From NCBI GenBank assembly GCA_018398815.1, contig CM031622.1:18086181-18150180 (forward strand): a DNA stretch of 64,000 nt, given 5' to 3'. Each line of letters starts with the position of its first letter. Position 1 is the first letter of the stretch. The DNA is from Conus ventricosus. Its lineage: Eukaryota; Mollusca; Gastropoda; Neogastropoda; Conidae. Below the pieces are notes generated by a model that saw only the letters and a list, made by a program, of their open reading frames with translations, was not told the origin of the DNA and did no database searches. Position numbers and translations under genes: made by a program. Below are positions 1 to 10,924 of the stretch, piece by piece.

Positions 1-620
1 GTTGAGTTTGCTACAGGCTCATTCGGGAAAACTAGGAACACAGTCAAGTTTCATCCACTTAATGGATGGGTCTCTGAGAGTGTTGCTCAAATTTCTTGAC
101 CAACAAGCATGTGTCTATCTCAGGCCATGTTGATGCCAGGATGTTTTATGAAAGGAAGTGTTCATTAGCCCTGTCGTGCAGTCTCAGACTGTGTTGGAAA
201 TCCATATTATCATCTTCGTCATCTCATCCTGACTTACCTACATTTAACAAAGGAAGTCTCAAATTCTGTGGCCCTTCATGCCCTGCTCTCATGGAGACCT
301 CAGTTTCGATGTCCTCTCCATGTCTATGGTCTTGGTGTGATTCTGTCAGGGTCACCGGTATCGGCGAGTCCATGGGTGCTGTCATTGAAGCTTTGAAGGT
401 GGTGGCCCCAGCTCCATGACCAAACAATCATTGTCATCAGTAGGGGGCCTAGTAGATGGTGTCCTGCGTATGTGGACCAGAACAGGCGTCACTGCACACC
501 ACGGAAGTGACTCGGCAGCAGTGCAGTGCCTCCTTCAGTGAGTTGCCTTCTGATGACCTGACATTGACTGCTCCCTGTGGATTGCTGTGCTGGGGCTGCA
601 GCAGGATGAGCTGGTCTTTG
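1..620 (+). repeat. Dispersed repeat family, copy 1
   Basis: This stretch matches, segment by segment, the reverse complement of 17940-18630 and the plus strand of 62618-63620. Shared landmarks in the same order are CATCCACTTAATGGATG (about 52), CTCAGGCCATGTTGATGCCAGG (about 120), AAATTCTGTGGCCC (about 258), GATGGTGTCCTGCG (about 455), CAGCAGTGCAGTG (about 517) and ATTGACTGCTCC (about 563). The left end may lie outside the window. No reading frame is shared by the three copies, so it looks non-coding. The family is not one I can name. Confidence 0.75.
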
Positions 621-1425
621 GACTGGGGAAGGGGAGGGGGGGGATAGCTGCCATGAGTGGCCTCCATTTTGTGAACTGGTTTTCATGGGATGCGTGTCAT
701 CCCTGATTTTCACCCCACTGAGTTCAGTGCAGCAGCTAGGAAAATGTTGAAAATTTTGTTCATTTTTTCAACATGCAAATTAGAATCATATATTCAATCA
801 TCATATCAAAACATACTGCTGAAAATAATCGAAACACAGAACTACCAATGGACAGTGTGAGACGCAGCAGACAGACAAATGGAGAGCAGACAAAGAGACG
901 TGGATAGACATGCAGGAAGGCAAGCAGACAGAAATACAAACATTACACAAACTGTTACATATACATGTTAGACAAATGTATCATACCTCTTCTGCTGTTA
1001 TCATCTTATGACAAAATTGCAAAGATGAAACTCGTCTGTCTAGTGAACAGAGTGTGATTGTTGATAACAGTTTGTAAAGTGCACTGAAGCCAATAACATT
1101 ACTATGCAAAAGAATGAAAAAGGAAGTGTTGTTATCTAAAGTCAAATTCAGTGAGATAAATGATTGCTTGTTCTTCATGTTCATTGTCCTGAGTGTTGTG
1201 TATCTTGCCTGAAGAAGACCTGAGAGGTCGAAATGTGTCATGTTTTGTCTTGTTGATTCGTTTGTGCATGTTTGGTGGATACAATACTTGACTTTTTTTT
1301 AAGATTTGTATACTAGGACTAAGTATATTTAATTTGCTGGCTCTTTGACTGTTTTATGCTTCTGAGTGAGAATGGTGCGCATGTTACTTTGGGAACTTAG
1401 TGGACTTTGTTTTCTTGTTTTTTAG
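621..1425. other. Non-coding stretch upstream of the Cys-rich exon
   Basis: I see no exon or transposon protein here. It is AT-rich and includes one copy of a dispersed folded motif at about 1209-1250, annotated separately. The last 20 bases form a pyrimidine-rich tract ending in TTTTTTAG, the acceptor of the next exon. Confidence 0.5.
1209..1262 (+). other. Dispersed stem-loop motif, hammerhead-like, copy 1
   Basis: CTGAAGA is followed by A, then GACC-TGAGA-GGTC, then GAAA. The 4-bp stem with a 5-nt loop lies between sequences resembling the two conserved strands of a hammerhead ribozyme core. An extra A between CTGAAGA and the stem departs from the canonical core. Related copies lie at 3779-3835 and 39253-39310, each followed by a similar TGTTTTGTCTTG-type tail. 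It is a shared transposon or motif remnant. Catalytic activity is not established. Confidence 0.5.
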
Positions 1426-1632
1426 GAACCAGCGAACAACCTTCGTGACTTCATGTGAAAGATATTGTGAAATATGTACAGTACCCAAGAGTATTAAGGT
1501 CATACAGGAAATGTTTTGAAGATTCCATTGTCATTTTCTGCCTGAGAAATATTCAACCGTTTGAAAATGTTGTTTGTAAAAGAATTCCCTGTGAACAGTC
1601 TGGCACTTTGCCCAGCTGCCCAAGACACTTGG
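1426..1632 (+). CDS. Candidate internal exon: Cys-rich extracellular segment
   Basis: The exon is bounded by a good acceptor (pyrimidine tract, then TTTTTTAG at 1418-1425) and a donor (GTAAGA from 1633). It encodes about 68 residues with seven cysteines: the first part contains SCERYCEICTVPK and the second FCLRNIQPF and KRIPCEQSG. The two parts lie in different frames, switching at a run of four T at 1514-1517 just before an in-frame TGA. That could be a one-base sequencing or assembly indel or a true lesion. The exon ends one base into a codon, which fits the phase of the acceptor at 4175. Together they would make a secreted or cell-surface Cys-rich domain followed by a membrane span. The family is not recognised with confidence. 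Confidence 0.45.
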
Positions 1633-2058
1633 GTAAGATGATTCTAAAGTTGAGGTTAAGCACATGGAACATTCAGTTCTCCTGTGATTTTATGTGTATT
1701 TGCAAAGGACTTATTTCTGTGTACTACCTGTAATTGCATTCTCCACTATAATAAGGAGAGATAATGAGAAATGTCTAAATATTGATAACTGTCTAAATGT
1801 AATTTGCATATTGTTTATATGCATATTACTGCTGTTATTGCTCAAACAGAAGTTGTGAGATTATTGTGAAGGTTTTGGTATTGATATCATGGCTCTGTAT
1901 GACAGATTGTGTTTGTGTAATAGAAAGTATCTGTGTGTGTGTGTGTGTGTGTGGTGTGTGTGTGGTGTGTGATTAAATATTATCTATGATGAACAGACCT
2001 TGAAACAGTAAGCTGAAATGAGCCCATAACAGTTACACCTTTTCTAAAGTGTGCTCTG

Positions 2059-2178
2059 GTTTCTTCCTGCTAATTGGCCGTTCACCAGCCTCTTTCTGAT
2101 GTGTGTTGATCTTTATGTGGTTTCTTCCTGCTAATTGGCCGTTCACCAGCCTCTTTCTGATGTGTGTGTTGATCTTTA
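2059..2178 (+). repeat. Two-copy ~57-bp tandem duplication
   Basis: The unit beginning GTTTCTTCCTGCTAATTGGC occurs at about 2059 and again at about 2119, nearly identical except for one extra GT in the second copy. Confidence 0.85.
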
Positions 2179-2489
2179 TGATCATGTACTGGATTAATGG
2201 TAGACGTTTGTTTTTCTAATGTCTGGCTCTGCCTCTTATCACACATGCTAACTCTTCACTTTTTCTTTCCTCTCTTTTTACGAAAAAAAAAATCAGTTGT
2301 TTGATTGTTATGTTTGTGAAAAGAGAAGAGAATTATTTGGTTTAATTTGAGTTTAAATTTTAAAACCCAGTATTATTGAACATAGTTTAATGAACGTTTA
2401 CTATCAGACCAATCTTGTTGTACATCTCAATCAACTTTCAGTGAAGAATGTTTGTTTTCTTGGCTGAGCATTGATTGGTTTTAGAGGGT

Positions 2490-2664
2490 AAGGAGTAATT
2501 CAATTCAATTCAAATTCAAACGACTTTATTATCACAAACGTGAAATTCAATGTGGCAACGTCTTTTGATTTTTAAAACACATAACACAATTACACATCCA
2601 ATAAAACAGCATTCTATTTATGTCATTTTATGTTATGCACTTCAACACAACACTATGCACCAAA

Positions 2665-2698
<34 letters not shown>

Positions 2699-2700
2699 GT
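2490..2700 (-). mobile_element. Retroelement 3'-end-like tail with CA tract
   Basis: On the minus strand an AATAAAGTCG signal is followed by TTTGAATTTGAATTGAATTGAATT, a TTGAA-type pentamer tail. That is the usual look of the 3' end of an invertebrate non-LTR retroelement or SINE. A (CA)n tract lies 130 bp to the right. There is no coding sequence. Confidence 0.4.
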
Positions 2701-3318
2701 CAGTTCAAGTTCTCAATGTTTTCATTTAATGTAAATAGAATCATTTGTTTTTCATGTAAATAGAATCATTTGTTTAGAAGTTGGATGGACATGGGGATAA
2801 AACTCTATTTTGTTTTGCACAGTCTAAATTTTGGGGTCCTATAACGTCTCCAGATGGCTAAAGTTCACAGCACCCACTACGCTGCTGTCGCTCACAATCA
2901 TCTGCGCCTTTCGAACTGCTCTTTGTTCAAACAACACATTCAAACTACTCTGTCTCTCGCCCACAATCTTGCTACAGACTTTCACCACCTTGTTCAACAC
3001 ATTCTTGCTCTTCACAGTTAGACTTCCAAACCAACAGATAAAAGAGAAAGTTAAGATGGACTCAATAAAACATCTGTAAAATCCTTGCAGCGCTTTTTTT
3101 ATTTACATTGAGGCTTCTGAGCTTCTGAAGGCAAAAGATCCTTGATTGACATTTCTTTAGTATTGTTTGCATTTCCAAGAAGAATATGGCCGTTAGTCCT
3201 TTAATTGTGGTTGAATAAAGTGCATATCATCTCAGAAATTCCCATTCATTTATCTTAGAGGTAATTTTTCCACTCATTTGTTTGTTCTGTTATATATCAG
3301 ATATCTCTGGAACACTGA

Positions 3319-3563
3319 CTTGATATATAGCTTTTGCCACTCAGCTGTTGTTTGGCATGTGACGATGGACTGTCAGGTAAAGTAAAACAATGGTATTTTA
3401 GGTGACTTGATATATAGCTTTTGCCACTCAGCTGTTGTTTGGCATGTGACGATGGCCTGTCAGGTGAAGTCAAACAATGGTATTTTATATAGCTTTTGCC
3501 ACTCAGCTGTTGTTTGGCATGTGACGATGGCCTGTCAGGTAAAGTCAAACAATGGTATTTTAG
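3319..3563 (+). repeat. Three-copy ~80-bp tandem repeat
   Basis: The block TATATAGCTTTTGCCACTCA, running on through GCTGTTGTTTGGCATGTGAC to AACAATGGTATTTTA, appears at about 3325, 3412 and 3487 with few changes. The third copy lacks the short TTAGGTGACTTGA linker. Confidence 0.85.
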
Positions 3564-3778
3564 ATCTAGTTGCAAAGTGAGGCAACAGCAGGCAGAAATG
3601 TGAACACATTTTAAATGTTGGGGATAGCGTACCGCAAAAAAAAAAAAAAACACCGTAGACAAACGTTTCACAAGACATGACGCATTTTGATTCAACACCT
3701 AGATATATCTTGCATTGAAATGGATGAAGATAAGTGATTGCTCGTTCATTTTCTTTGTCCCGGATGGTTTGTATCTTG

Positions 3779-3860
3779 CCGGAAGAAGACCTAAGAGGTT
3801 GAAATGTGTCGCGTTTTGACTTGTGATTTGTTTTTGTTTTTTTATGTTTCTTTTTGGTGG
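3779..3860 (+). other. Dispersed stem-loop motif, hammerhead-like, copy 2
   Basis: This is the same layout as at 1209 and 39253: GGAAGA, A, GACC-TAAGA-GGTT, GAAA. It is the most diverged copy, with the first strand CCGGAAGA and the stem closed by a G-T pair. The upstream sequence also matches copy 1 (a GATTGCTTGTTC-like segment about 50 bp before). Confidence 0.45.
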
Positions 3861-4174
3861 TACGCAATCAGTAAAATTCAAAAGATTGTATTTTATTCAA
3901 ATCCATATGTATGGTGCATAGAAACAACAATGGATTTTTTTGTAGACCTTTATTCAGTTGTATTTTGGGTATATATGCTAATTTCTGTCTTATTTGTTGG
4001 TATATTTAAAAGGGATGGGTAAATAATCAGTGTTTCATAATATCTGTTTGATTATGTTAAATGGCTTATATAAAGCAATTATTTAATGTGTTTTCCTCAT
4101 AAAGTAAATCGACAATCAGACGTAATCTCATGTCCATTTTGTAATCTTATGAGTACCTTTGTTGTGTTTTTCAG

Positions 4175-5022
4175 ATCATGATGATGGTTTCTGGACAACG
4201 ACATTTGGACGCGCTCTTTCATTCATCATCATCATCACGCTGTTAAGCGTCTTCAGCTTTCTCTGCAAACCCTGGAAGCAGTGGCCACAAGGGCCCGACG
4301 TCTGCCGCAGTGTTGTTGACGCTCTGGGAGACTGTCTCAGCCGGTGTGCAAAAAGACTGGCATCTCGTGTGCTGCTGATTTCATGTCCCGGATTGGAGGC
4401 GCAGGTCAGCATCATCAAGAGGGGAACCTCCTCAGGAGAGACCCTGCTCAACGTCACAACCCATACATAAAACTAGTGATGTGGAGGGCACCGATACAGA
4501 CATTGTTACTATTCAGCGGGTCAAAGGGCTCAGCCCCGGGGTCCTGATTTGTCCTCCCATTTTTCAGACCAGTGGTCAGATGGGTCTATGTCTTTTTGGT
4601 GCAGACCTGGGTGGACCACCCCTGACTATTCCACTGTCCTGGCGCACATTGCTTCGTCCTCCACGTCTTCAGAGACAAGTGACGGTGTGAGGCAGGACGA
4701 AGACGCTGTGCTTTGTTCAGTTCTGCAGCGTCACCCGCCTTCCACTCAGATTCGCAGGACTCAAATTCACCAGTCTGCTCTGCGTCCCCCTCCAGATGAG
4801 GGGACAGCCCCCTCCACTGTACGAGTGCCAGCACCACCATCGTATGAGTCTTGTTCACCTCCACACTACCTGAGGCATTTTTATTTTTTCCCACAGGGAT
4901 TTCTAACTGAAGTGTATGTGTGTGAGTGTTTCTTCCCATCTCTCTCTTTGAATTTGGTTTTCCCCACCTCGTCCCACCCCAAACGCTTGTTGTTTGACTT
5001 ATTTTTCTTCGTTGTACAGTGA
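4175..5022 (+). CDS. Candidate terminal exon A: membrane span, Cys-rich juxtamembrane region, PPxY tail
   Basis: The acceptor TTTTTCAG ends at 4174 and the frame needs one base from the upstream exon, which 1426-1632 supplies. The first frame (to the TAA at 4468) encodes a short lead, a hydrophobic span (ALSFIIIITLLSVFSFL, about 4217-4267) and a cysteine-containing cytoplasmic part (VCRSVVDALGDCLSRCAKR). The same frame is open again from about 4549 to 5022 and encodes a Ser/Pro-rich tail with TTPDYSTV and PAPPSYES, the latter a PPxY motif of the kind bound by WW domains. The middle (about 4430-4550) is open in another frame, so one or two small indels, or an unrecognised intron, break the exon. 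The layout is repeated at 56336-56845. A single-pass plasma- or vesicle-membrane adaptor is plausible, but no family name is claimed. Confidence 0.5.
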
Positions 5023-5062
5023 ACATTTTTCTCTTTTATGTGTTCACCATCAGAGATTTGCT

Positions 5063-5068
5063 ATTAAA
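5063..5068 (+). terminator. Possible poly(A) signal of exon A
   Basis: ATTAAA lies about 40 bp after the end of the tail frame of exon A, in AT-rich 3'-UTR-like sequence. Confidence 0.3.
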
Positions 5069-5809
5069 TTTCATGCAATCATAACCATTCAAAAAATGAT
5101 CAAAGTTTTCAGAGATCTGTTTTGTTACATATATGTTTTTCTATGTGTGTGTGCGTGTGGTGTTTTGTGCGTTGTGTGTGTGTGTGTGTGTGTTTTTTTC
5201 TTGCATCAAAGAATATAAAATGATTGATGAGAACCATGTTATTGTGTAAAAATATGAGGTGATGAAATTTTTTTTTTCATGTTTGTCTCCATTTGTTTTA
5301 AAGAAATGAACAGGATTCACAATCATTGTTTTCAAACATTAATTGTGGGAAATATTTTTACTTATTTTGATTTCACAAGTTAATGAACGTGTCTGAAATA
5401 GAGCCTACCTCTATTTTCAGATGCTGATTGGTCTGAGATTGTTTTATATGTGTATCAGATCTGTTTATCCATCTCATTTTGCCGTATTTTGGGCACAGTG
5501 TGGCAAAAAAAAAATGAACTTGACAAACTGGAAAAAAGTATTAAAAAAACCATCTTAAGATGAAGTCCTCAAGTGCACTTGTGATATTAGAAAAGTTTTT
5601 TAGACCCCAGATTCAAAAACTTACTTTGAGAATTTTTCGACAGGGTCGCTCTGTCTTCTTCGCTCACTGTTGCGTTGTGGCAGCGAGGGCTGGGGGGGGC
5701 GACTGTTGTGTGGGGTAAATAGTTGTCGGGAAACTGATTGTAGATGGGGGAAGTTCAAAACCTTGATCTCAGACTGTTCAGGCTGGGGCGTCTAGTCTTG
5801 ATTTCGAGG
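5069..5809. other. Non-coding stretch
   Basis: It contains a GT microsatellite (about 5141-5193). The segment from about 5640 may be the 3' flank of the Penelope-like fragment. No gene was seen. Confidence 0.5.
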
Positions 5810-6430
5810 GCTTCTTTAACTTTTTTTTTTGTGAGGAAGGGCTCTGTAGATAAGTTTCTTGGTTTTTTGGGGGGCTGAACTTTTGGCTGTGGCTTGTAGG
5901 TGTTCGTGATGGCAGAAGTAGATCGGTTTTGGTGTTCCTGTAGAGGGTGGTGAGTGGTCTTGCTGTCTCCCCAATGTAGGTATTGGCACAGTCTTGACCC
6001 CCTTTACCGGTACACTACACCACACCGTTTGAGGGGATCCTTTTTGGTCTTTGACATGGGTCAGTTGCTGGCATAGGGAATTGGTGGTTTGGGGAACACG
6101 TTGCATCCATGTTGTTGGGAAAGGCCCTGGCCAGACGCTCTGAAACTCCTTTAATGAAAGGATCCCAACTTTAAAATTTTGTATCTGTAGAAGAAGGGTG
6201 GGGAATTTGAGGGTTGTCCCACATCCATGCAGGGTATCCATTAGCGGAAAGGGCAGTCTTGATGTGTTCTTCTCCTTTCAGCCTTCCTCCTTAGTGGAAC
6301 ACAGTACAGTGAGAGGCTCTGGCCAGGGACCTTCCAAAAACATGGATACAAACTGTTCCACAAACCCCCCAAATTCCTACACCAGCAACTGATCCATGTC
6401 AAAGACAAAACGGACCCCCTCCACAGGGGA
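5810..6430 (-). mobile_element. Penelope-like element fragment with GIY-YIG endonuclease remnant, inverted duplicate
   Basis: On the minus strand about 5900-6100 reads through frame breaks as the start of a GIY-YIG nuclease domain of the Penelope-like retroelement type, with a VVYR strand, an altered G-x-Y region and an LQEHQ helix. The upstream stretch (about 6060-6240) resembles the linker before GIY-YIG, including RLARAFPNNM. A related segment appears again in the opposite orientation at about 6290-6425: the plus-strand words CTCTGGCCAGG, ACATGGAT and CATGTCAAAGAC match the minus-strand copy. The element is 5'-truncated and broken. A bacterial-type GIY-YIG gene is unlikely given the flanking retroelements. 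Confidence 0.5.
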
Positions 6431-6546
6431 GTTTGGGTGACATCATCATGGACTTGTTGAATATTGAACTGCTCTTTCTGTGAAGCCATTTAAAGGGCGG
6501 ATGGTACGGTGAGACAAGATCATGGTGAATGCCTAGAAATGAGTGA
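6431..6546 (-). mobile_element. Displaced second copy of Gypsy-1 integrase segment
   Basis: This stretch repeats about 7445-7575 of the Gypsy-1 integrase region (shared words include TTTGGGTGACATC, GAACTGCT, GATGGTAC, CATGGTGAATGCC). It is joined directly to LTR sequence at about 6547. The join is a rearrangement, since the parent copy lies 1 kb away inside the pol relic. Confidence 0.55.
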
Positions 6547-6617
6547 AGTTCATTCAACCATTTATGCTGTTCTTGTCTCTCGCTCTTCAGTGAGTATCAA
6601 GGGCGATCAACCCGACA
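6547..6617 (-). mobile_element. 3' LTR fragment of Gypsy-1 with adjacent polypurine tract
   Basis: Read on the minus strand, the purine tract AAAGGGGAGGG (6618-6628) is followed directly by TGTCGG, the start of the LTR. The next ~70 bp match 13912-13981. The remainder of the LTR is replaced by the displaced integrase copy at 6431-6546. Confidence 0.65.
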
Positions 6618-6628
6618 CCCTCCCCTTT

Positions 6629-6789
6629 AAGTTTTAATGTGAAATAAAACAACAAAACATTGTCAACATTTCGACCACTGCACTTCAAATGTTATCAAAC
6701 GGAAACGACTTACCACTGTCACTACATATGTTTTTAAACGGAAACCACTGATTACCTGTCAAAATCAACAAAAACAAAAACAAAATTGT
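6629..6789. other. Gypsy-1 3' untranslated stretch
   Basis: AT-rich sequence between the end of the pol relic and the polypurine tract, with no open frame. Confidence 0.4.
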
Positions 6790-8689
6790 AAGTAGTTCAT
6801 AGATCAAGTCGATCTAGGGCCTTGGGGGGATCTTTGGGCCGCTCAGCCAAGGCAGGAGAGCCCCCAGGTATCTGAAGTGTTGCAGACTGGAAACACCGCA
6901 GCACAGGGTGACCCACTGCCACCCATGCAGAGGTCTCGAACCAGCAGCGGCCACAGGGGGAATTGGTTCCAGGGAAGGGGAAACCCAGGCAATGGGTCCA
7001 CAAGCGTAGGAGCCAAAGGGGGTTGTGGGCTCCGCAATGGAAGAGCAGGGTCAAGCAACACGGAAAGATGTAGGTTCATAGGTCCTTTGTCATCAGTCCA
7101 AAGTTTGTGTGGCATCTGATCACACGGCCAATCTCCTATCTGATCCCCGAAGGAGAGAGGGCCAGTGCTTCAGCAACTGTTCCAAGCAGCCAAGTCTTGC
7201 CAGATCCAAAGTTGCAAAAAATATACCTTGTCACCAACTGCGTAGTCTCTGTCTTTTGCATTGCAATCCATGATACATCTTCGGGTTTGGGCTGGATATC
7301 TTCAACCTTTCAAGACAGTGTTGGCTGTGTCAAATCAAGAGTTTTCTTTGGTCTCCGGCTTCTTGAGGAGTTCTGCGGGGGCACACCAGTAGTTGGATGA
7401 GGTGTGATGTGCTGCTGAAGGAGGAAAAGTGGCCAGCTTGTGTTCCACAGTGAGTTTGGGCGACATCTTTTCATGGACTCTTTGGAAAAGTCTGAACTGC
7501 TGTTTCTGCAAAGGGCCATTTGAGCTGGATGGTACAGTGACAAGAACATGGTGAATGCCCAGAAACTGAGTGAAGGTTTGAAATCTGTGCACTGAATGTA
7601 GGGCCCGTTGTCACTCACAATGGTGTCTGGTAGTCCATGTGTAGCGAAGAGTTCTCTTATACAGCAAATTGTCTTTTCTGCTGTAATCTTGGTCATCAGC
7701 TTTATCTCCATCCATTTAGAATGTGAACCAACCAGCACAAGAAACAGTGTCCCATGAGAGGGCTGGCAAGTCCACATTTCAGTTGGACCGAGTGGAGCCT
7801 TTTGAGGCATGTGACAAACTTGTTGACACGCTTCACACTCTTGACTGTAGCTTCTTGTCACTACCAAGTCCTGGCCACCACACATAGCAGCAAGCAAGGC
7901 ACTTCATCTTGCAGACACCTGGATGACAAGAATGAAGCTCTTCCAGCATTGCTTGCCTACAAGCCGAAGGTACGACAATCTGTTACGTAAGGGGTAGACA
8001 ACCACTCCAACACACAGTTCTGTTTCACGAGTCTTGTAGATTTCGTTGTTCTGAAATTCTGCAGGCCATCTGTCAACGTATATATTTCTTGACCAGTGAA
8101 AGTTTCAGGGTCACGATCTCTGCCTGGATGTCAGCTAAAGTCACTGGTTTTCGGGAAAGATGATCCATCAGGAAGATGAACTCTTCTGGGGTCTCAGGCT
8201 CGCATGGTGGTTGGCCATGGGCAGTCTGCTGAGAGCATCAGCATGTGTCATTGTGGCTCCTGATTGTATTGGATAGTGTATGTGTACGGTAACAACTGCA
8301 TTGCCCATCTTTGAATCCCCGGTAGAAACCTCTGTTAGGATGAGTTTCTGTTCACTGAACAATGTCATCAAAAGGGTTGTGATCAGTGTACAAGGAAAAA
8401 ATGGCGGCCAAAGAGATAGTCACAGAATTTTTTCACTCCAAAGGCGATTGCAAGAGGTTTCCTTTCAATGTTTGAGTAATTTCATTCAGCTTTGTTTTAG
8501 TGACCTTGAGGCATAGGCAATGGGGGGCTCAGAACCCTCAGAAATTGTGGGCTAGAACTGCTCTTAGGCCCACGCAGAAGCGTCACAAGACAAGGTCATT
8601 TCCTGGTCTGGACGAAATGTACAGGAGATTGGCTGACAGGAGCATGTCTTCACTTTTTGAAAGCTTGAACCCGCTGTTTTTTTCTCCAC

Positions 8690-9045
8690 CTGAAAACAAC
8701 ACCTTGGTGAAGGGAGACTGCCTGCTGTTCTCCCCACCTGAAAACAACACCTTGGTGAAGGAGGGCTGCCTGCGTTCTCCCACCTGAAAACAACACCTTG
8801 GTGAAGGGGGACTGCCTGCGGTTTCTCCCCACCTGAAAAACACCACCTTGGTGAAGGAGACTGCCTGCTGTTCTCCCCACCTGAAACACCACCTTGGTGA
8901 AGGAGACTGCCTGCTGTTCTCCCCTCCTGAAAACACCACCTTGGTGAAGGAGGCTGCCTGCTGTTCTCCCCACCTGAAAACACCACCTTGGTGAGGAGAC
9001 TGCCTGCTGTTCTCCCACCTGAAAACAACACCTTGGTGAAGGAGG
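8690..9045 (-). repeat. Eight-unit ~46-bp minisatellite inside the Gypsy-1 RT-RNase H junction
   Basis: Eight tandem units of 45-49 bp, each with a CTGAAAACAACACCTTGGTG-type core, sit between the RT thumb and the RNase H start of Gypsy-1. On the minus strand each unit encodes a variant of FTKVVFSGGENSRQ, and the last unit runs into an FxKVK segment normally preceding RNase H. The unit is therefore a piece of the element's own coding sequence that expanded after insertion. Confidence 0.85.
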
Positions 9046-10329
9046 CTGGGTCAGTGGAGACAGCATGGTTGACAGCCCAGGCAGGAAAATTTTCCCCTAG
9101 AAGTGATGAGACCAAGGAACGACTTTTAACTCTGCTGCGTTCTGGGTGGTTTGGACATCCTGGGGCAGCCTTCACTTTCTCAGGTGTCGGGCCTGGGACT
9201 CCTTCTGCATTGATTCGGTGACCTAAGTATGTGACCTCAGGCAGCATGAACTCACTTTTTGTTTTCTTCAAAAAGAAAACCTCTGCTTCACGTCTGTGAA
9301 ATACTTCGCGGAGGGTGAAGAAAAGTGGGCTTCAGTGTGCTGCCAGTGACCAGGATATCATCCTGAAACACTGCCCTTTCGGAATGTCCCGTAGCAAGCA
9401 GTCCATTGTCCACAGGAAAATGGCTGGTGCAGCTGAGACTCCCAAAAAGCAATCGATTGTACCTCAACAGGCCCTTCTGAGTGTTTTATGGTGGTCAGCT
9501 CCCTTTGGGTTTTTCAGCAAGTGGTAGCTGCTGGTATGCCCTGCATCAAATCAAGTTTGGTGAAAGATTGTCCCCCGGCAACTTTATTCAACAGATCTTC
9601 AGCTCGAGGCAATGGGTACACATCTGCTTTTGCTAGAGTGTTTTACTGTCACTTTGTTGTCGCCACACAAGCGCACAGTTCCATCAGGCTTTAGAACTGG
9701 CACGACCGGTGCTGTTCCCAAACTAAGTACTTAATGGCTCAATGATTCCTTCATCTTCCAGTCTCTGGATTTCAGCTTCAACCTTGTCTCTGAGTGCCAG
9801 TGGGTACAGTACAGTTCTAGCTTTGTAGAACTTAGGTTTGCCGTTATCTTCAACATGAAGTGTGCATGGACATGACTCAAAAATGTCCCAGTTCATCCTT
9901 GAAGAGATTGGGAAAACTGGGCACATTTTTTGCTAAGGCTGAGGGGTGGTTCACTGACCCTTTGATTCACCAGAATCACTGTTTCCATGCCCAAACCTCG
10001 GATCCAGTTCCTACATTTGTAGACTGGGTCCACTTCACTAACCACAATGAGAGGTAGCATAGCAGACTTGCCTTGGGGGGCAAACTTTTGGGCTAGAGCT
10101 TTTTCCCCCGTTACTGGGATGATTGCCAGTGTTTTGTTTTCAATTTTGCTGTGAAATTTGAATCTGTCACCTTTTGACCAGCGGCTTGGGCGATACATGT
10201 GCCTTAAGAGTGTCAACAAGCTGATCATATTTTTTGTAGCTGGTGTGTCAGTTGAGCACAGTGACAAGCAGTGAATAGTATTTTGCACCAAAACTGACAA
10301 GAACACACTTTTCTTTTTACCACCAGCTA

Positions 10330-10924
10330 TGTATTTGCTTGACTTGACTTTATGGATCGACGATTTAGGCCTCTCCTGAGGCCTGTTCGCGTTTTAAAAA
10401 AACTGTCACTGACTTGGGTTTCAGCATGGCGAGCGGCAGGTAAACCAAATCGTTGGTCGTTGGGAAGACGGGATGTGCAGACCAGGTAGGTCCCTCCAAT
10501 GTTTATCTACAGGCTCTTGAAGGCGTTGACAGATGGTGCCAGGACCACCGAGCCTGGGAGACTGTTACCACTGTGTCACCACTCTGATTGAAAAGTAGTT
10601 CCCTCTGACATCAAGGCGAAAGCGTTTTTTTTTTTAGCTTCATGGTGTTGCCTATGAGGGTACTACTTAGTGACGGCTGGAATGCTGGCCTCTGTGCATC
10701 GTAGTGACCATGGAGGTATTTAAATACCTCTGTCATGTCCCCTCTCAGCCTCCGGTGTTCCAAACTTGGTAGCCCCAACAATCTCAAGTTACAGGGTAAG
10801 GCTTCTCTGTCAGTGAACTTAGGAGTTTTGTTGCTCACCTCTGAACATCTTCAATGTCACTGCATAGCGTTTATGACACGGTTGCCAGACACAGTAGCCA
10901 TATTCCAATAATGGTCGGACGAGG
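10330..10924 (-). mobile_element. 5'-truncated CR1-like non-LTR fragment inside Gypsy-1 gag
   Basis: Read on the minus strand from about 10924: a segment resembling the RPxLEYG motif, then LRLLGLPSLEHRRLRGDM (about 10740-10800), then a C-terminal end (about 10480-10620) of the kind that ends CR1-type RT proteins. The 3' end at about 10335 is a short AAGTC repeat (AAAGTCAAGTCAAGC on the minus strand), the pentamer-type tail expected of CR1. Both junctions lie within Gypsy-1 gag sequence. Confidence 0.65.

Larger units (their letters stand above)
1633..4174 (+). other. Probable intron, repeat-filled
   Basis: This 2.5-kb interval begins with GTAAGA and ends with a T-rich tract and TTTTTCAG, so it reads as one intron of phase 1. 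It holds a GT microsatellite (about 1935-1971), a two-copy 57-bp duplication, a retroelement-like tail (about 2490), a CA tract (about 2664-2698), a three-copy 80-bp tandem repeat and a second copy of the hammerhead-like motif. No convincing additional exon was seen. Confidence 0.4.
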
